DNA of 64,000 bases from Agrostemma githago (taxonomy: Eukaryota > Streptophyta > Magnoliopsida > Caryophyllales > Caryophyllaceae): positions 38,310,544 through 38,374,543 of the forward strand of contig OY288246.1 of assembly GCA_958450325.1 (NCBI GenBank), in the 5' to 3' direction. Position numbers and translations under genes: made by a program. Below are positions 45,609 to 58,953 of the stretch, piece by piece. Numbering within the stretch: position 1 is the first letter of the stretch; the number at the start of each line of letters is the position of its first letter. The notes under the pieces were generated by a model. It was not told the DNA's origin. It saw only the letters and a list, made by a program, of their open reading frames with translations, and did no database searches.

Positions 45609-45932
45609 GTTTCAACCTCCCTCACCATCATGTTGGGTCCACTCATTGTGTTCCAACTTCCAACTTTCATCAGCATGTCCTCCTTTTTTGCTGTCTCCTT
45701 TTTTGCTGTCTAATGGAGAGCCACCACCATGTGATCCACTCTCACAGTGTTCTGTTCTTCACTATCCGCCCTCCAGAGCACTCCTCCCTAGACATGAGTC
45801 AGCCGTTCATGGTCATGAGTTGCACATCAGGGTCGTGGATTTTAGGTTGAGTTTGTCTGTCGTGGTGGTTGATGGGGCTGAGTAAGGAGGGTGGGTGGTT
45901 GTTGGTGATGATGAGTGGGAGGAGGATGTTTA
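45609..45932. repeat. Dispersed repeat near the SET gene, copy 1 (truncated)
   Basis: Nearly identical to 56059-56372. From TAATGGAGAGCC at 45711 to the end (about 220 bp) no difference was seen. In-frame ORFs here are not recognisable proteins. Confidence 0.85.
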
Positions 45933-46291
45933 TTTGTAATGTTCTACTTAATATATATCTACCAAACACTTTTGTCCTTCATAGTGATAGAAAAGTTAAT
46001 TATCAAAACACAGAAATTACGTGCCTAGACGACATTATAATTCCCAATGACGGATACCCGGTATCCGTTATTCCCATATATTAAAAAATGGAAAACTTTG
46101 TCATTAATACTAAAAAATACGGCCGGATGACGAATGTGACAAAATAAATATTACTCCGTATGTAACTTAGAAATATTTCAACGCTAATAGTCCGCCCCAT
46201 CTTTCACCCCGTGATTTTATCACGGGTTTAATACTACTACGACAAATTAAGGAGACACCAAGAGAGACTCACCTAACAGTCTTTGTTGAAA
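45933..46291 (+). promoter_or_regulatory. Probable promoter and 5' UTR of the SET gene
   Basis: About 360 bp between a repeat and the start codon. A 7-bp inverted repeat CCCGTGA/TCACGGG lies at 46208-46226, 66 bp before the ATG. No clear TATA box was found; CTACTACGACAAATTAAGG at 46234 may be near the transcript start. Confidence 0.4.
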
Positions 46292-49200
46292 ATGGCGTGG
46301 AATTCTCAGTTGAAAATGGCGGCGACTGAAGAGGAAACTAAGCTCGAGTTGTTTCTCCAATGGCTTCAGGTAACCCTTATTTTATTTGATTGATTGTTAC
46401 TCTCTTTGATTAACTTATTTATCATTACTATTTACTCCACATAATCTCAGGTGAATGGGGTTGAGCTTCGCGATTGCAACATCAAATACTGCGACTCCAC
46501 CAAAGGCTTCGGCATTTTCTCCGATTCCCATCCTTCTCATGGTACTAATATCTCCCATCTTTCTCATCTTATGTTTAGCATTTCCATTTTTTGTTTCCCT
46601 TTTCCAATTTTTTTGTATTACTTTTGTATACCCATTCACCCTTGAGCACTTCATTTAATCATGTTTCGATCAAACTACATTCCCCCATGGCTTCGTCATT
46701 GAATCTCGTTTAATTTAACTTGGAATTTTCCAGGATTTGAGACATCTGAAGTGTTTGGAAACCTTAGAATTCGGAATTGGAATTGGAATTGAGATCACTT
46801 TCTTACCAATTCCAACATAGTTCAAATTTGTTATTGTTATTTGGCCGCCATTTCAATTCGGTCACTATTCTGTGCAATTCTATTGGATTGTATTTTTTCT
46901 TATTTTTTCCCTATTTCAAAATATATTTTTTCTAATGAAAAAATTTCAAAAAATATCTTCTTAGTGACCTTAACCCAACTTCACTTCACTTCAAAGCATG
47001 TTCTTTTAATCTAAGCAACTTCAATTCATCAAGGTCATGGTTACCTCCCAGGAAATGGACCATGTTAAAGTTAAATTTTGGAAAAATATTTCATTACTTT
47101 CTAATAAATTACATCCAGAAAATTCAACATTTTTTTTTTACCTAAAATAGCCTGATCGAACATCTGGATACAGTGACACAAGGGTGGATTTGGGGGTGGG
47201 CCTAGGTAGGCATGTGCCCACCCCTCAAGCTTTTACATTATATTTATAAGGCCTTATTTATTATGCTAACTAAGCAGCACAAGTGGTGAAGGTTCTATTT
47301 TGCATGCTTGATGTCCCAAGTTCGATTCACGTTGCATGCATCTTTTGTTTTAACACAACTGCACAATAATATGAATTTGGGTCTTAAGATTCTTAACTAC
47401 GGAGCAATTCTTATTTTTGAATTTTGAGTAAACCAATTCTCTTATGTATGAGGAATTCACTGCCTCCTTTTTTATATTTTCCCATTTGTTTTTTCAAAAT
47501 CTCCAAGGCGGTACTTTGACCATATTTTTTGCCAGGTAAATGAAACTTTTTTTTTATCGGAAATTATATTTTATGAAAGATAATTTGATAATAAATGATT
47601 TTTTTAGTTTTATGTATAAATACTTTTTCTTCTACAATATATTTACGGTCATTGTTTGATAGCTTTGACCCTAAAAAAATGGAAAGAAAATAGAAAAATG
47701 GAAGAAGTATGTTTCTACAAAAGATACTCTGTAGTTATCAATGGTTACAAAGCACGCTGATTTGAAAATTGAAATTAGAAAACTTTTGAAATAAAATTCT
47801 AAAGAAAATACTCCGTATTATTTACTGATGAAAAAATTCATAAAGAATATATTTTTTTATAATTACAAAATTGTTTCTGAAAATAAAAAGTATTTTAATA
47901 CGATGGATAATTTAATTTATCCGGTGAAAAAAATCGCTGCCCTCCCTATACCAAAATCCTGTGTCCGCCTGAGTTAGACACTTTTAATTGTTTTAATCTA
48001 GTCTAAGTAATAAAGGTTTGAAACTATGCTGCTAATGTTCCGTAATATACTTTTTTTAGAATTTTCAGAACATTTTGTGCATTGTTTTGAGTTGTGTTTG
48101 ATTGGGTTCATGACTGTTTTGTCCGTTTCCCTAAATAGCACAAGTTTTAACTATTAGTTGAAAAACTGTCCTTTATTTTTTTAGCGTTATTGACTCTTAG
48201 ATATGCAATTTTTCTGTGTTGGGCTTGGCATTTTGAATGCATGTTCAGATTCTTACTTTGTTGCGTTAAAGTGGTTGTGAATGGCGATTTGTCTATTTCT
48301 AGACATATTTTTATTGTTTTAGCTCCTTTGTGTATTCAGGATTGTTCGTTTGTTTGGTTAACTAGTACTCAATTAAGCTTAATGGAGTAGAAAGTTATAG
48401 AACCTGAAAATTTATACTATCAAATTCTACTGTTTAATATGTTGTTGTGAATGTATTCTTTAGGGGTGTTTTTGGTCGTGCCACTTAATTTGGCTATAAC
48501 TCCTATGAGGGTATTGCAAGACCCTTTGCTGGGATCTTCGTGTAGAGCAATGTTAGAAGAAGGTGAAGTAGATGATAGATTCTTGATGGTGTTACTTTTG
48601 ACAGTGGAGCGTCTTCGAAAGAATTCTTCATGGAAGCCGTACGTTTGATCCTTTTATGGCTAGTTGGTTAACACTATTTGTCGTTAACTGGATTGAGTAC
48701 GTGACTTTTTTGGATTGAATACGCCATTGTTTTAGGTACATTGATATGATTCCTTCATCCTTTGGAACTCCACTTTGGTTTACCGACAACGAATTTGAAG
48801 AGTTGAAAGGGACAACGGTGTATCAAGCTAGTATTTTGCAGGTAGTAAGTGATATTTTTTTGATGTTCATTTTCTAGACGATCTCCAAATGGCTGATATT
48901 ATAATTCATGCGAAGGACCCTCTGAAAATTTTCTAGCTTTGTGTGCTACAGTTTTGTTGACCTTTCCAAGTGTAACACAGGATAATGTTCCTTGTAATTT
49001 CATAACTAATCCGTGGTATTAATTGTGGTATCAATTATGGATGGTGGGAACATACTGGCTTATCTTTGTTTGAGCCATATCAGTTGATATGGTTTTCTGT
49101 CGGTTATTTTGGTTATGTATTAGCATAGAATCTGCATTGTCAGTTAAATAATGGCCCTACCAGTCAAGGTTTAGTCATAGCTGTCAATGTCGATTATTTT

Positions 49201-52200
49201 TGCAATATTGTCTAACACATTGAAAAATATTGATGTGGTAGGCTTACCTTTATATATAACGCCATATTTAACACCATGAGTTAAGTGACTATGGACTAAT
49301 CGGTTTTGCTATTTATGAGTCTGCAACATCATTAATTGTATTTTGGTCGAGACTTCTTGTTATACTCTGTATCTGTTTCGGGACTTTTGTGAAAGTCTGT
49401 CAAGTTGTGAACTATAGTTTTTGACCTTTACTTAGTTAAATAAAGTTATCTTATTTCTTTGACTCAAATGACACATTAAATTAATGTGGTATGAAGTATG
49501 GAAGCATGTCCTTTTGCTCTTAAGTTGTTAAATAGTAGGTTCATATGCCATATGGACATTGGTTATGAGCTAATAGATAATATGTTGACTCTCAAGTCTC
49601 AAACCATCGGTGACACTATGCACCTAACCTTTTGGGTAACAGAATCCATAAAACCCCTTTTACGTGCTTCATTATATCTATGTTTTTCTAGTTCAATGTG
49701 CTTACTATTTTGGTGCATGTCTCCACCTCATACACTATGAATTTTAGTTGTATACCTTTTTCACACCGCAGAAGAAGAGTCTGCGAGCTATTTACGAAGA
49801 TAAAGTGAAGGATCTGGTGAAAAAACTTTTGGTTCTGGATGGAGACCTGGAAAGGTTGGTGTTTGTACTTTCCACAGCTCCGTGGAATGATAAGTTTTCC
49901 GAGTCACTCAGAGGCCCCTTGACCAACAGAAAATGACCACATGTGATAGAAGTGTTTTTTCTTGTCTATAATCTAAAAGGTGGGGTTAATCTGAAAGGGG
50001 GGGGGGGGGGGGTTATCTTTCTTTAGCAAGAAGATCGAGAGGCTCCAAAGCAAGCATTACCATCATAAGCAGTGAGTGCAATTGCATTATCTTATTTATA
50101 GGCCATGTTTTGATGCCAAATGGCAGTCATGACTCAAAGTTTTCAGTCTTATCATCCCCACATCTCCTGCGGTGAACGGGAAAGTTTGTGACGCCCATAA
50201 GTTTTTTTCCACGATGTTATGTAAGTTAGCGTGTTCTCGCTTTATCCTACCAGCTTAAGCTGAACCTTAATTTTTTTGTGCTTTCTGGTCTTTGCCTTTT
50301 CATTATAAAATTTATCTTAACATGTGTTCAAACATTTTCCGACATGTTTACTTTTTGAATTTCAGTGAGGTGAGTTTTGAAAACTTCTTATGGTATGCAA
50401 TCTCTCTCTGTCTCTCTCCCTCTCCCTCTCCCTCCTGGTCGACCTAACTAGCTATCCTTTTTTTCTACATAATGTTTTGTTGATGATGTCGATTATCTTT
50501 TTTATTTTTTATTTTTATTTTTAGAGTGTTGCTTTTCGCAGCACGCATTTTACTCGACGCAATATCGTTTTTTCGATTTTGCCCCTCTCGTTTCCCCCTC
50601 CCTCAAATTCATCGTTTTGTTTTGGGTTATTTCATGGGAATAATACCAACTATGCGTGTACTTCTTAAATTAATACAAACTATACGTAATCTCATTTTAA
50701 TACGAACTACGCCTTAATTAATCTCGCTTTGTTATGAGTGACCGGCTACATGTTGAACCTCCATTATTCGACTCTTTCTCTAACTCTTCTTCTTCTGATT
50801 TACATTTCGTGTTCATTTTCAGCCATTGAAAAAAATAATTAAATTTTCCAAAAATTCAATCTTTCATTTCTTTTTCAATTAGTCTTATAGAAGCTATGGA
50901 AAAAAAATGTTTTTAGTGTTATTTTGGCTTTCACGATGACTGCAACGTACCTAATAAAACCTTAGAAAGTTACAACAAGTCATTATGACTTGTAATAGCA
51001 AGTCATAATTTCATACATAACAAAGCGAGATTAATGAATCCGTAGTTCATATTAAAATGAGATTACCTATAGTTCGTATTAATTTAAGAAGCACGCGCAT
51101 AGTTGGTATTATTCCCATGAAATAACCCTTTTGTTTTTCCTCTCTTTTATTTTTCTCTTCTCCGTATCTACTTTACTCAACGCAGTACATTATTTTTTAC
51201 TTTTACACAGTACATTTTTTTTTACTTTTACGCAGTACATTTATTTTAATCTTTGACATAGAGTTCTTTTTTAACTTTATTAACCCATTACATTTCTTTT
51301 ATCACGAAATACACATTTTTTTTTTCAATTTTGACGCAGTACATTTTTTTCAACTTTGACGCAGTACGTAAAAAAGAGGAACAAGAAGAAGACAAAAATG
51401 GAGTGTCAAACCCTAAAATAACAATATATGTTTAGAACTTTGAAACAAAAAATCCTAATTTCAATAATTAATGATAAATTAATGGTTGATACCTGTTTTT
51501 CAATCAAAATCGTATCCATAATCTATTAAATTTGATAAACTAGATTAAAGCCCGTGCGCTGCACGGGTTAGTTGACTTAATTACATTGATGATGTACATT
51601 CGTAAAATAATAAACTTAATCAAACTATGTCATTACAATAAATAAGATGATCACATGATATATTAGTACTCAAACTTAATTTCAGCTGAATTTATAGTCT
51701 TAAGAGCTCATTTTAAAATTAAAAAAACACATGATACGTTTGTAGTCTTATTAAGATATTTTTTAAGACTCAAAAGTTTTTGATTGATATCTAAGAACGG
51801 ATGAATTTTTTGATTGAAATCTAAGAACGAAAGATTAGTCTTATTTATAATATAAGATTCTATCGCCTCATCGTAATTTTTCGATGTAGGATAATTTACT
51901 TAAGGTTTATAGTCTTAAGATCTGCTTTTAAGATCCAGAAAAACGCATGATTACTTTTATTTATAATATAGAATCATCACCTTATTTTAATTTTTTCGAT
52001 GTGGGATAATTTTAGGTTTGTTGGTTGATATTTAAAACCGAAAGATTACTCATTTATGATATAGAATTTCATCAGCTCATCATAATTTTTCGATGTGGTA
52101 TAATTTACTTAATTAAGTTTATAGTCTTAAGAGCTATTTTTAAGTCTTAAAAGAGTTTGTTAAAGGACATACGATTACTCTTTATTTATATAATCGAATT

Positions 52201-55200
52201 TGATCATCTTGTTATATATTTTGGAAGAATGATTACTCTTATTTATACAATAAAAAAATTGACCTTATTATAATTTTTCGATATGGGATAATTTTACTTA
52301 AGTTTATTTAAGTTTAGATATAGTCTAATTAAGAACTTTTATTTGTAGACGAATGATTACACTTAATTTTTCGATGCGGAATAATTATACTTTAACTATA
52401 TAGTGTTAGTCTTAGGAACCTTTTGTAAGTCTCAAAACCTCATTATAATTTTTCGATATGTGATAATGTAATTTAACTTTATTTGTAGTCTTATTAAGAA
52501 CTTTTTTTAAGATTAACAAGTTTTTTATTGATATCTCATGACGAATGATTAGTCTTATTTATAATATAGAATTTCATCATCTCATCATAATTTGGAGAAA
52601 TGATTATTTTTATGTATATAATAGAATTCCATCGTATTATTATACTCTCTTCGTTCACTATTTTTTTCTCCATTACCTTAAGATTTGTGAAGGGTATTTT
52701 AATGAAATGAGGCAAAAAATAGTGACCGAAGGGAGTATAATTTTTTGATGTGGGATAATTTACTTAAGCTAATGGCCTTAAGAGTGTTTTAAGACTCAAA
52801 AGAGGGTATAATTTTTCGATGCGGGATAGTTTATTTAAGTTTATAGTCTTCCATTAGTTCTTTTTAAGACTAAAAAAATATATCATTACTCTTGTTTATA
52901 ATATATACTTAAGAGTATTTTTGGTCGATATTTAAAACCGAATGATTACTAATATTTATAATATAGAATTCCATCACCCCCCATCATAATTTTTTGATGT
53001 GAGATAATTTAAAAGTTTTTCTTGGTCGATATTTAAAATCAAATGACTACTCTTATTTATAATATAAAACTAGATTATAGCCCGTGCGCTGCACGGGTTA
53101 GTTGGCTTAATTACATTGAAAAAAAGTTATATAAAAATAAAATATCTCATTTAAAGATTATAAAAGTAAGGATAAATTGATATTTCATACCTGAAATAAA
53201 ATCATTTTTTAAACTTTATACTTTGAATAACTTTCTCTCAAATTAATACTCCGCATTTAATAGATTATTAAGACAAATTAATATTTAATAACACAAATTT
53301 AAACTCATAATAATTAAAACTTTAATAACACAAATTTAATACTTGTGGCAAACTTTCTTCTAACAAATTTCATTATTGTGGTGATAATAATTAAAAACTC
53401 ATAATATTTTTTTTTACTATTGTGTAAATATTTGGATTGATAGTTGATATCTAAAAATCAATAATGACTTCAATTTATAATCACAGGATCACTCCCTTAT
53501 AATGACACCAATTTATAACTTTTTTTAAGACTCAAAAGTGTGTGATACTTAATTAAGTTTATGATTTTAAGAGCTCTTTTTAAGACTAGAAAAAGTTTTT
53601 TTTTTCTTCTAAGTTATTAAGGACGAACGATTATTCTTATTTATATAATAGAATTCGATCACCTTATTATAATTTTGGACAAATGATTACTCTTGTTTAT
53701 ATAATAGAATTTCATCACCTTATTATAATTTTTCGATGTGAGATAATCATGTAAGTTCTCAAGTGTTTTTTTAATACTCAAAATATTTTTTTTATTGATA
53801 TTTAAGAACAAATGATTAATCTTATCTTATTTATAATACGAAACATAAAATTTCATCACCTCAAGAACTCTTGGTATACTTTTACTTGAGTTGATAGTCT
53901 TAAAGAGATTCGGGATAAAATTTCATCAACTCATCGTAATTTTTCGTGTGGGATAATTTTACTTAAGTTTATAGTCTTAAGAACTTTTTTTTAAGACTCA
54001 AAAGAGTTTTGGTTGATATCTAATGATGAATGATTACTCTTATTTATAATATAGAAATTCTTATTTATAATTTTTCGATGTGTGATGATTTACTGTTTTA
54101 GGGTCTCTTTTTAAGACCCAAAAAAACACATGAATACTCTTAATTATAATATAGAATCATCATCTTATTTTAATTTTTTCAATATGGGATAATTTTATGT
54201 TTGGAGTCTTATTAAGATAATAAGAGCTTTTTTAAGATTCAAAAGTTTTTTGGTCGAAATTTAAAAACAATGATTACTCTTATTTTTAACGTAGAATTTC
54301 ATAAGCTCATCACAATTTTTTGATGTAGGATAATTACTTAAGATTTATAATCTTAAGAGCTTTTAAGACTCAAAAGATTTTTTGTGGATAACGAATGATT
54401 ACTCTTATTTATAATATAGAATTCCATCACCTTATTAATAAATTGTCGATGTGAGATAATTTTACTATTATTTGTATTGAAGGTGGTTATTCTTATTTAT
54501 ATACTCCGTAATAGAAATTCATCATCTTATTATAATTTGTCAATGTGGGATAATTATTGGTTGATGTCACCTTACTTGAAAGTTTTTAAGAGTCAAAAGA
54601 TCTTTAGATGATGTCTAAAGACAAATTAATAATAGTCTTATTTATAATATATAATTCCATCACCGTATTATAACTTTTTTTTACTTAATGTATAGTCTTA
54701 AGAGCTTTTTAAGACTCAAAAGATTTTTGGTTGATGAAACTTTATAATTTTTCGAATGTGGGATAGTTTTACTTAAATTTATAGTTCTAAGATATTTTTA
54801 AGACTCAAAAGATTTTAAGTTTCATCCCCTCATCATAATTTTTCGATATTTTTCGATGTAGGATAATTTACTTAAGGTTTATAGTCTTAAGAGATCTTTT
54901 TGAGATTCAAAAGATTTTTGATAGATATCTAAGAACGAATGATTACTCTTATTTATAATATAAAATTTCATAATCATATTATAGATTGTCGATGTGGGAT
55001 AATTTTACAATTGTCATATGTAATAAATTCATCACATTTTTTTCGAACAAATAATATGAAATTTATACTCAAATGAAAGCATTTTCTACCACGAATCTAC
55101 TTATTTCATTTTTATAATTTTTTTTTACGATATTTAAAAAAAATGAACTTGAAAGGTTTTTACCTAAAAATTGTAAAACATCACATTAATATAATAGATT

Positions 55201-58200
55201 AAATATATATTATAATAATTAAAAGATTCTCTAGTTGAGTTTTTATTAAAAAGTATTGCGTCGAGTAAAATGCGTACTGCGAAGAGTAACTCCGTATTTT
55301 TATCCTCATTAAGTAGTTCATATGACATAACTATATAACGGTCATGCTTGCAGGGCTAATTCTGTTTTTTGGACCCGTGCTCTGAACATCCCTCTTCCAC
55401 GTTCTTTTGTATTCCCTGGAAGTGAAGAAGAGACAAATTCATCAAGGCCTAGCCAGGATTCAGGTTCCTTTTACTATTGAGATTCTCTATCCATTGATCC
55501 TAAAATTATTATCATGATTTTACATGATTACTCTTTTCAGGATCTGAAAATCGTGAAGCTAACGGTATTGCTAGTGGATTTGATATCAACTCCGGGCAAG
55601 GAGAAACGCTGTGGGTTGAGGGCCTTGTCCCAGGAATCGACTTTTGCAACCATGGTAATATTGCCTATATTCCGTTTCCTTTCCATTCGTCTAATTATTC
55701 TACTTTATTGTATGGTGTTCCTCTTCCTAACATTTGTTCCTATTACCATATTGGAATTTACTTGAAATATTAGTGTTTCCCATTTCTAAAAGAGGCAAAC
55801 ACTCACTATTCTTTGGCTGTGAAATATGATGCGCTTCCTCTATACTTCCATTTTCTTTCTGTATTCCTTTGTGGGTATGTTTTTATTGTTTTCAGTTTGG
55901 GTATGTTTTTGATACCACAATGACTAAATAATCCCTCCACTTCCTCTGTCAAACTTTCACTCTCTCCTCCACTCTCTCCATTTCACCTCCTTGCAGCCAC
56001 CCATTTCTTCCACCTACTATCCACTGAAGAGCTGTCCTACCAAAGAGACGTCCTTTCAGTTTCAACCTCCCTCACCATCATGTTGGGTCCACTCATTGTG
56101 TTCCAACTTCCAACTTCCAACTTTAATCAGTATGTCCTTTTTTGCTATCTAATGGAGAGCCACCACCATGTGATCCACTCTCACAGTGTTCTGTTCTTCA
56201 CTATCCGCCCTCCAGAGCACTCCTCCCTAGACATGAGTCAGCCGTTCATGGTCATGAGTTGCACATCAGGGTCGTGGATTTTAGGTTGAGTTTGTCTGTC
56301 GTGGTGGTTGATGGGGCTGAGTAAGGAGGGTGGGTGGTTGTTGGTGATGATGAGTGGGAGGAGGATGTTTATCGGTTGGGCTGGATATGGAGGATTGTGG
56401 TGAGTGGTGAGGCAGGAAGGGAGGGATGATCGTTAGTGGGATCGGGTGTGGAGGGGGATGGTGAAGTTAAAGGAGTTGTAAGGGGAGGGCAGTACGGACA
56501 TTTGAACTCATTTCTTCTTAGTATGTAAAAAGAAATGGGAGAAATAAAAAGTATGGCCGTATGGGGGACCTCACTAGCTAAGCTGCTCTGATTTCTTCTT
56601 AGTGTGTAAAATGCAATGGGAGAAATGATAATGTATGGGGGAGCTCACTTGCGAAGCTGCTCTGATGTTCATTTTGCTGAATTTCACCTGTCCACCTGTG
56701 TATGCAACATTTCATCTATGAATGTTCTATGTGGAGACTGGAGATCATCAACTTTTTGAGTTTAGATTAAGTGATGGTTCAAGTAAGGAGATTTGCCATA
56801 CGACTTCAAATGAGTACTGATGTTCCTTTTCTTCTGACCGAGCAAACTTTTGTTGGATGGAGGGATGGAATCCGATTAATATTTTAAAGCTAGTTGCTGA
56901 CTTGGTGGGTTGGGCTTGTAAAGGTTTAAAGTAATTCTAGATGTGTATAGTGTACCTGACTACTTCATATTTTTATGATTTCGGCTGCAATTTTGAGTCA
57001 CTTGGCGATCCACAATTCAGATTTGAAAGCTGTGGCAACATGGGAAGTGGATGGCCCTGGATCTGCAATTGGAGTTCCTAACTCTATGTATCTTCTATCT
57101 GGTAGGTCATTTCTCTTTACAAAACTTTATTTCAATACAAATCAGAAGTAATAGAACTTATGAAATGATTTTTTATTATTATAGTATGATTGTTAATATT
57201 TTATGGTTACTGCTTTTTAGTTGTCTTGGCTGATAGCTGATCTCTATATATGTACTCTTCATGTGCATAGTAAATCGAGGTTGTCCCACAATCAGCAAAG
57301 AGATAACCATCAGCTATGGTAATAAAGGGAACGAGGTACACTCACTCTTGAGTCTTGACACTTGCTTATTGCTTTAGTACCAAATATTTGTGAGTGGTGC
57401 TGGATAAGTGATAACAATTGGTGTTACAAGGTTTCACTGTGGTAAATTGAATAGGAAATTTCCCTTTTCAGGGTTAGGGTTGTGTTGCTCCAAACACAAT
57501 AAGGTATTCCATTGTTTGTTACATATTTGGAATGTGAATAAGTATAGAGTACTCCCTCCATTCACTTTCTTCTTCCCACTTTCCTCCCACTAATATCTTC
57601 CCATTTGCCTTCTTTCCTCATTTGGCTATTTTTGTTTACAATAATATCCTTATCCACTCTACCTATTTACAAATATTCCACTCAAATTAATTGTATCCAC
57701 CTTACTTTGTAACGCACTTTCATTTATTTATTACAGTATGTTTTTGTAAGAGTTTGTACCCCACTTGCATTAAACTTATTGTATTCATTAAGATTTGTGC
57801 CCATATGAAATGGGAAGAACACTTTGGAATTAAGGGAGTATTTTTTGATTTTTTTCCCTTATATAGGGTTCAAACCCAAACTAATTATAAAAATAAGGCT
57901 CATTTGAAAGTATTTGATTTTTTCCCTTATATAGGGTTCAAACCCAAACTAATTATAAAAATAAGGCTCATTTGAAAGTATTTACAAATATAGGATCCAT
58001 ACCACTAGTTTTTTTTCCAAGTTAGACTTTGTAGCTCTTTGCCTTTTGTAAGAGTTTGTAACCCACTTGCATTAAACTTATTGTATTCATTAAGATTTGT
58101 GCCCATATGAAATGTGAAGAACACTTTGGAATTACGGGAGTATTTTTTGATTTTTTCCCTTATATAGGGTTCAAACCCAAACTAATTATAAAAATAAGGC

Positions 58201-58920
58201 TCATTTGAAAGTATTTACAAATATAGGATCCATACCACTAGTTTTTTTTCCAAGTTAGACTTTGTAGCTCTTTGCCTTTTGGCGCAGCGAGAGGTGGCTT
58301 TTCCTTCACCCTGTAATACAGTACACATACTATGGGTCATCATCAATGCTACTCCTTACACTATCACTTCTACTTTAAACACCACCCTTACATCACTCTG
58401 GAATCTTTGATCACCATAATCTAACATTATCTTCATCCCTCGTCACCCCTTCACTCGCCGTCCACAACTATTGATGAAATACCCGAAACCGAGAATTGAG
58501 GATGACCTTCTCATAAGTAAGAATTTGAGCGTATTAATCATCCCCCTTGGAAATCTTCTCTCCATACTGACGACCTTTCTTTCTTTGCTTGCGACGACAA
58601 CCAATTTCATCTCCCTTTCAAAAATGCTGATGTTCATTAGATTTTTTGGAATCAGTTCAAACTCAATTTCAGCGCCAATGAATTGAGTCACATCCTTTTG
58701 GTGTTAATTTCAGTTCAGGTAGTTTGAAGAGGCCCTTAGTCTGTTAAGTCCTAGTGATTAGTTTCCTACTTTCTTACATTTGATGGGCCGCATTCTTTGT
58801 GGATTTAAATGACAAAATACTAAAAAGAAAAGGACGAAGGAAAAAGCAAGTCGAAAATCATGGTGAGCTGAGCCCTTGTTCTTTTTAGTATCTTAATTAG
58901 CCTTAGCTTCAAACCCGTCT

Positions 58921-58953
<33 letters not shown>

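Larger units (their letters stand above)
51600..55030 (+). repeat. Degenerate satellite-like array, about twenty units
   Basis: Units of roughly 100-190 bp share the ordered words ATTACTCTTATTTATAATAT, TTTTTCGATGTGGGATAATT, TTATAGTCTTAAGAGCT and AAGACTCAAAAG. Unit length varies by indels; interrupted by a Stowaway and a second Helitron end. No coding capacity. Confidence 0.75.
50520..55296. mobile_element. 4.8 kb composite element in intron 6 bounded by inverted repeats
   Basis: The left end (TTTTCGCAGCACGCATTTTA and CTCGACGCAATA, 50533-50564) and the reverse of the right end (55255-55290) match over about 40 bp with three to five differences. Inside are a Mutator-like MITE, a minisatellite, two Helitron ends, a satellite-like array and a Stowaway. 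The low-complexity flanks TATTTTTAT occur on both sides but are too simple to prove a target duplication. Confidence 0.6.

Noticed and set aside
45578..45885. Small ORFs repeated at 56080-56324 as a possible gene pair
   Set aside because: They are frames within a dispersed noncoding repeat; different frames are open in each copy.
47262..47332. A genuine tRNA gene
   Set aside because: Only A- and B-box resemblance; no cloverleaf with acceptor stem could be formed by eye.
54000..55030. CRISPR-like regular repeats
   Set aside because: Units are long, indel-rich and AT-rich in a plant intron, with no short identical repeats and spacers.
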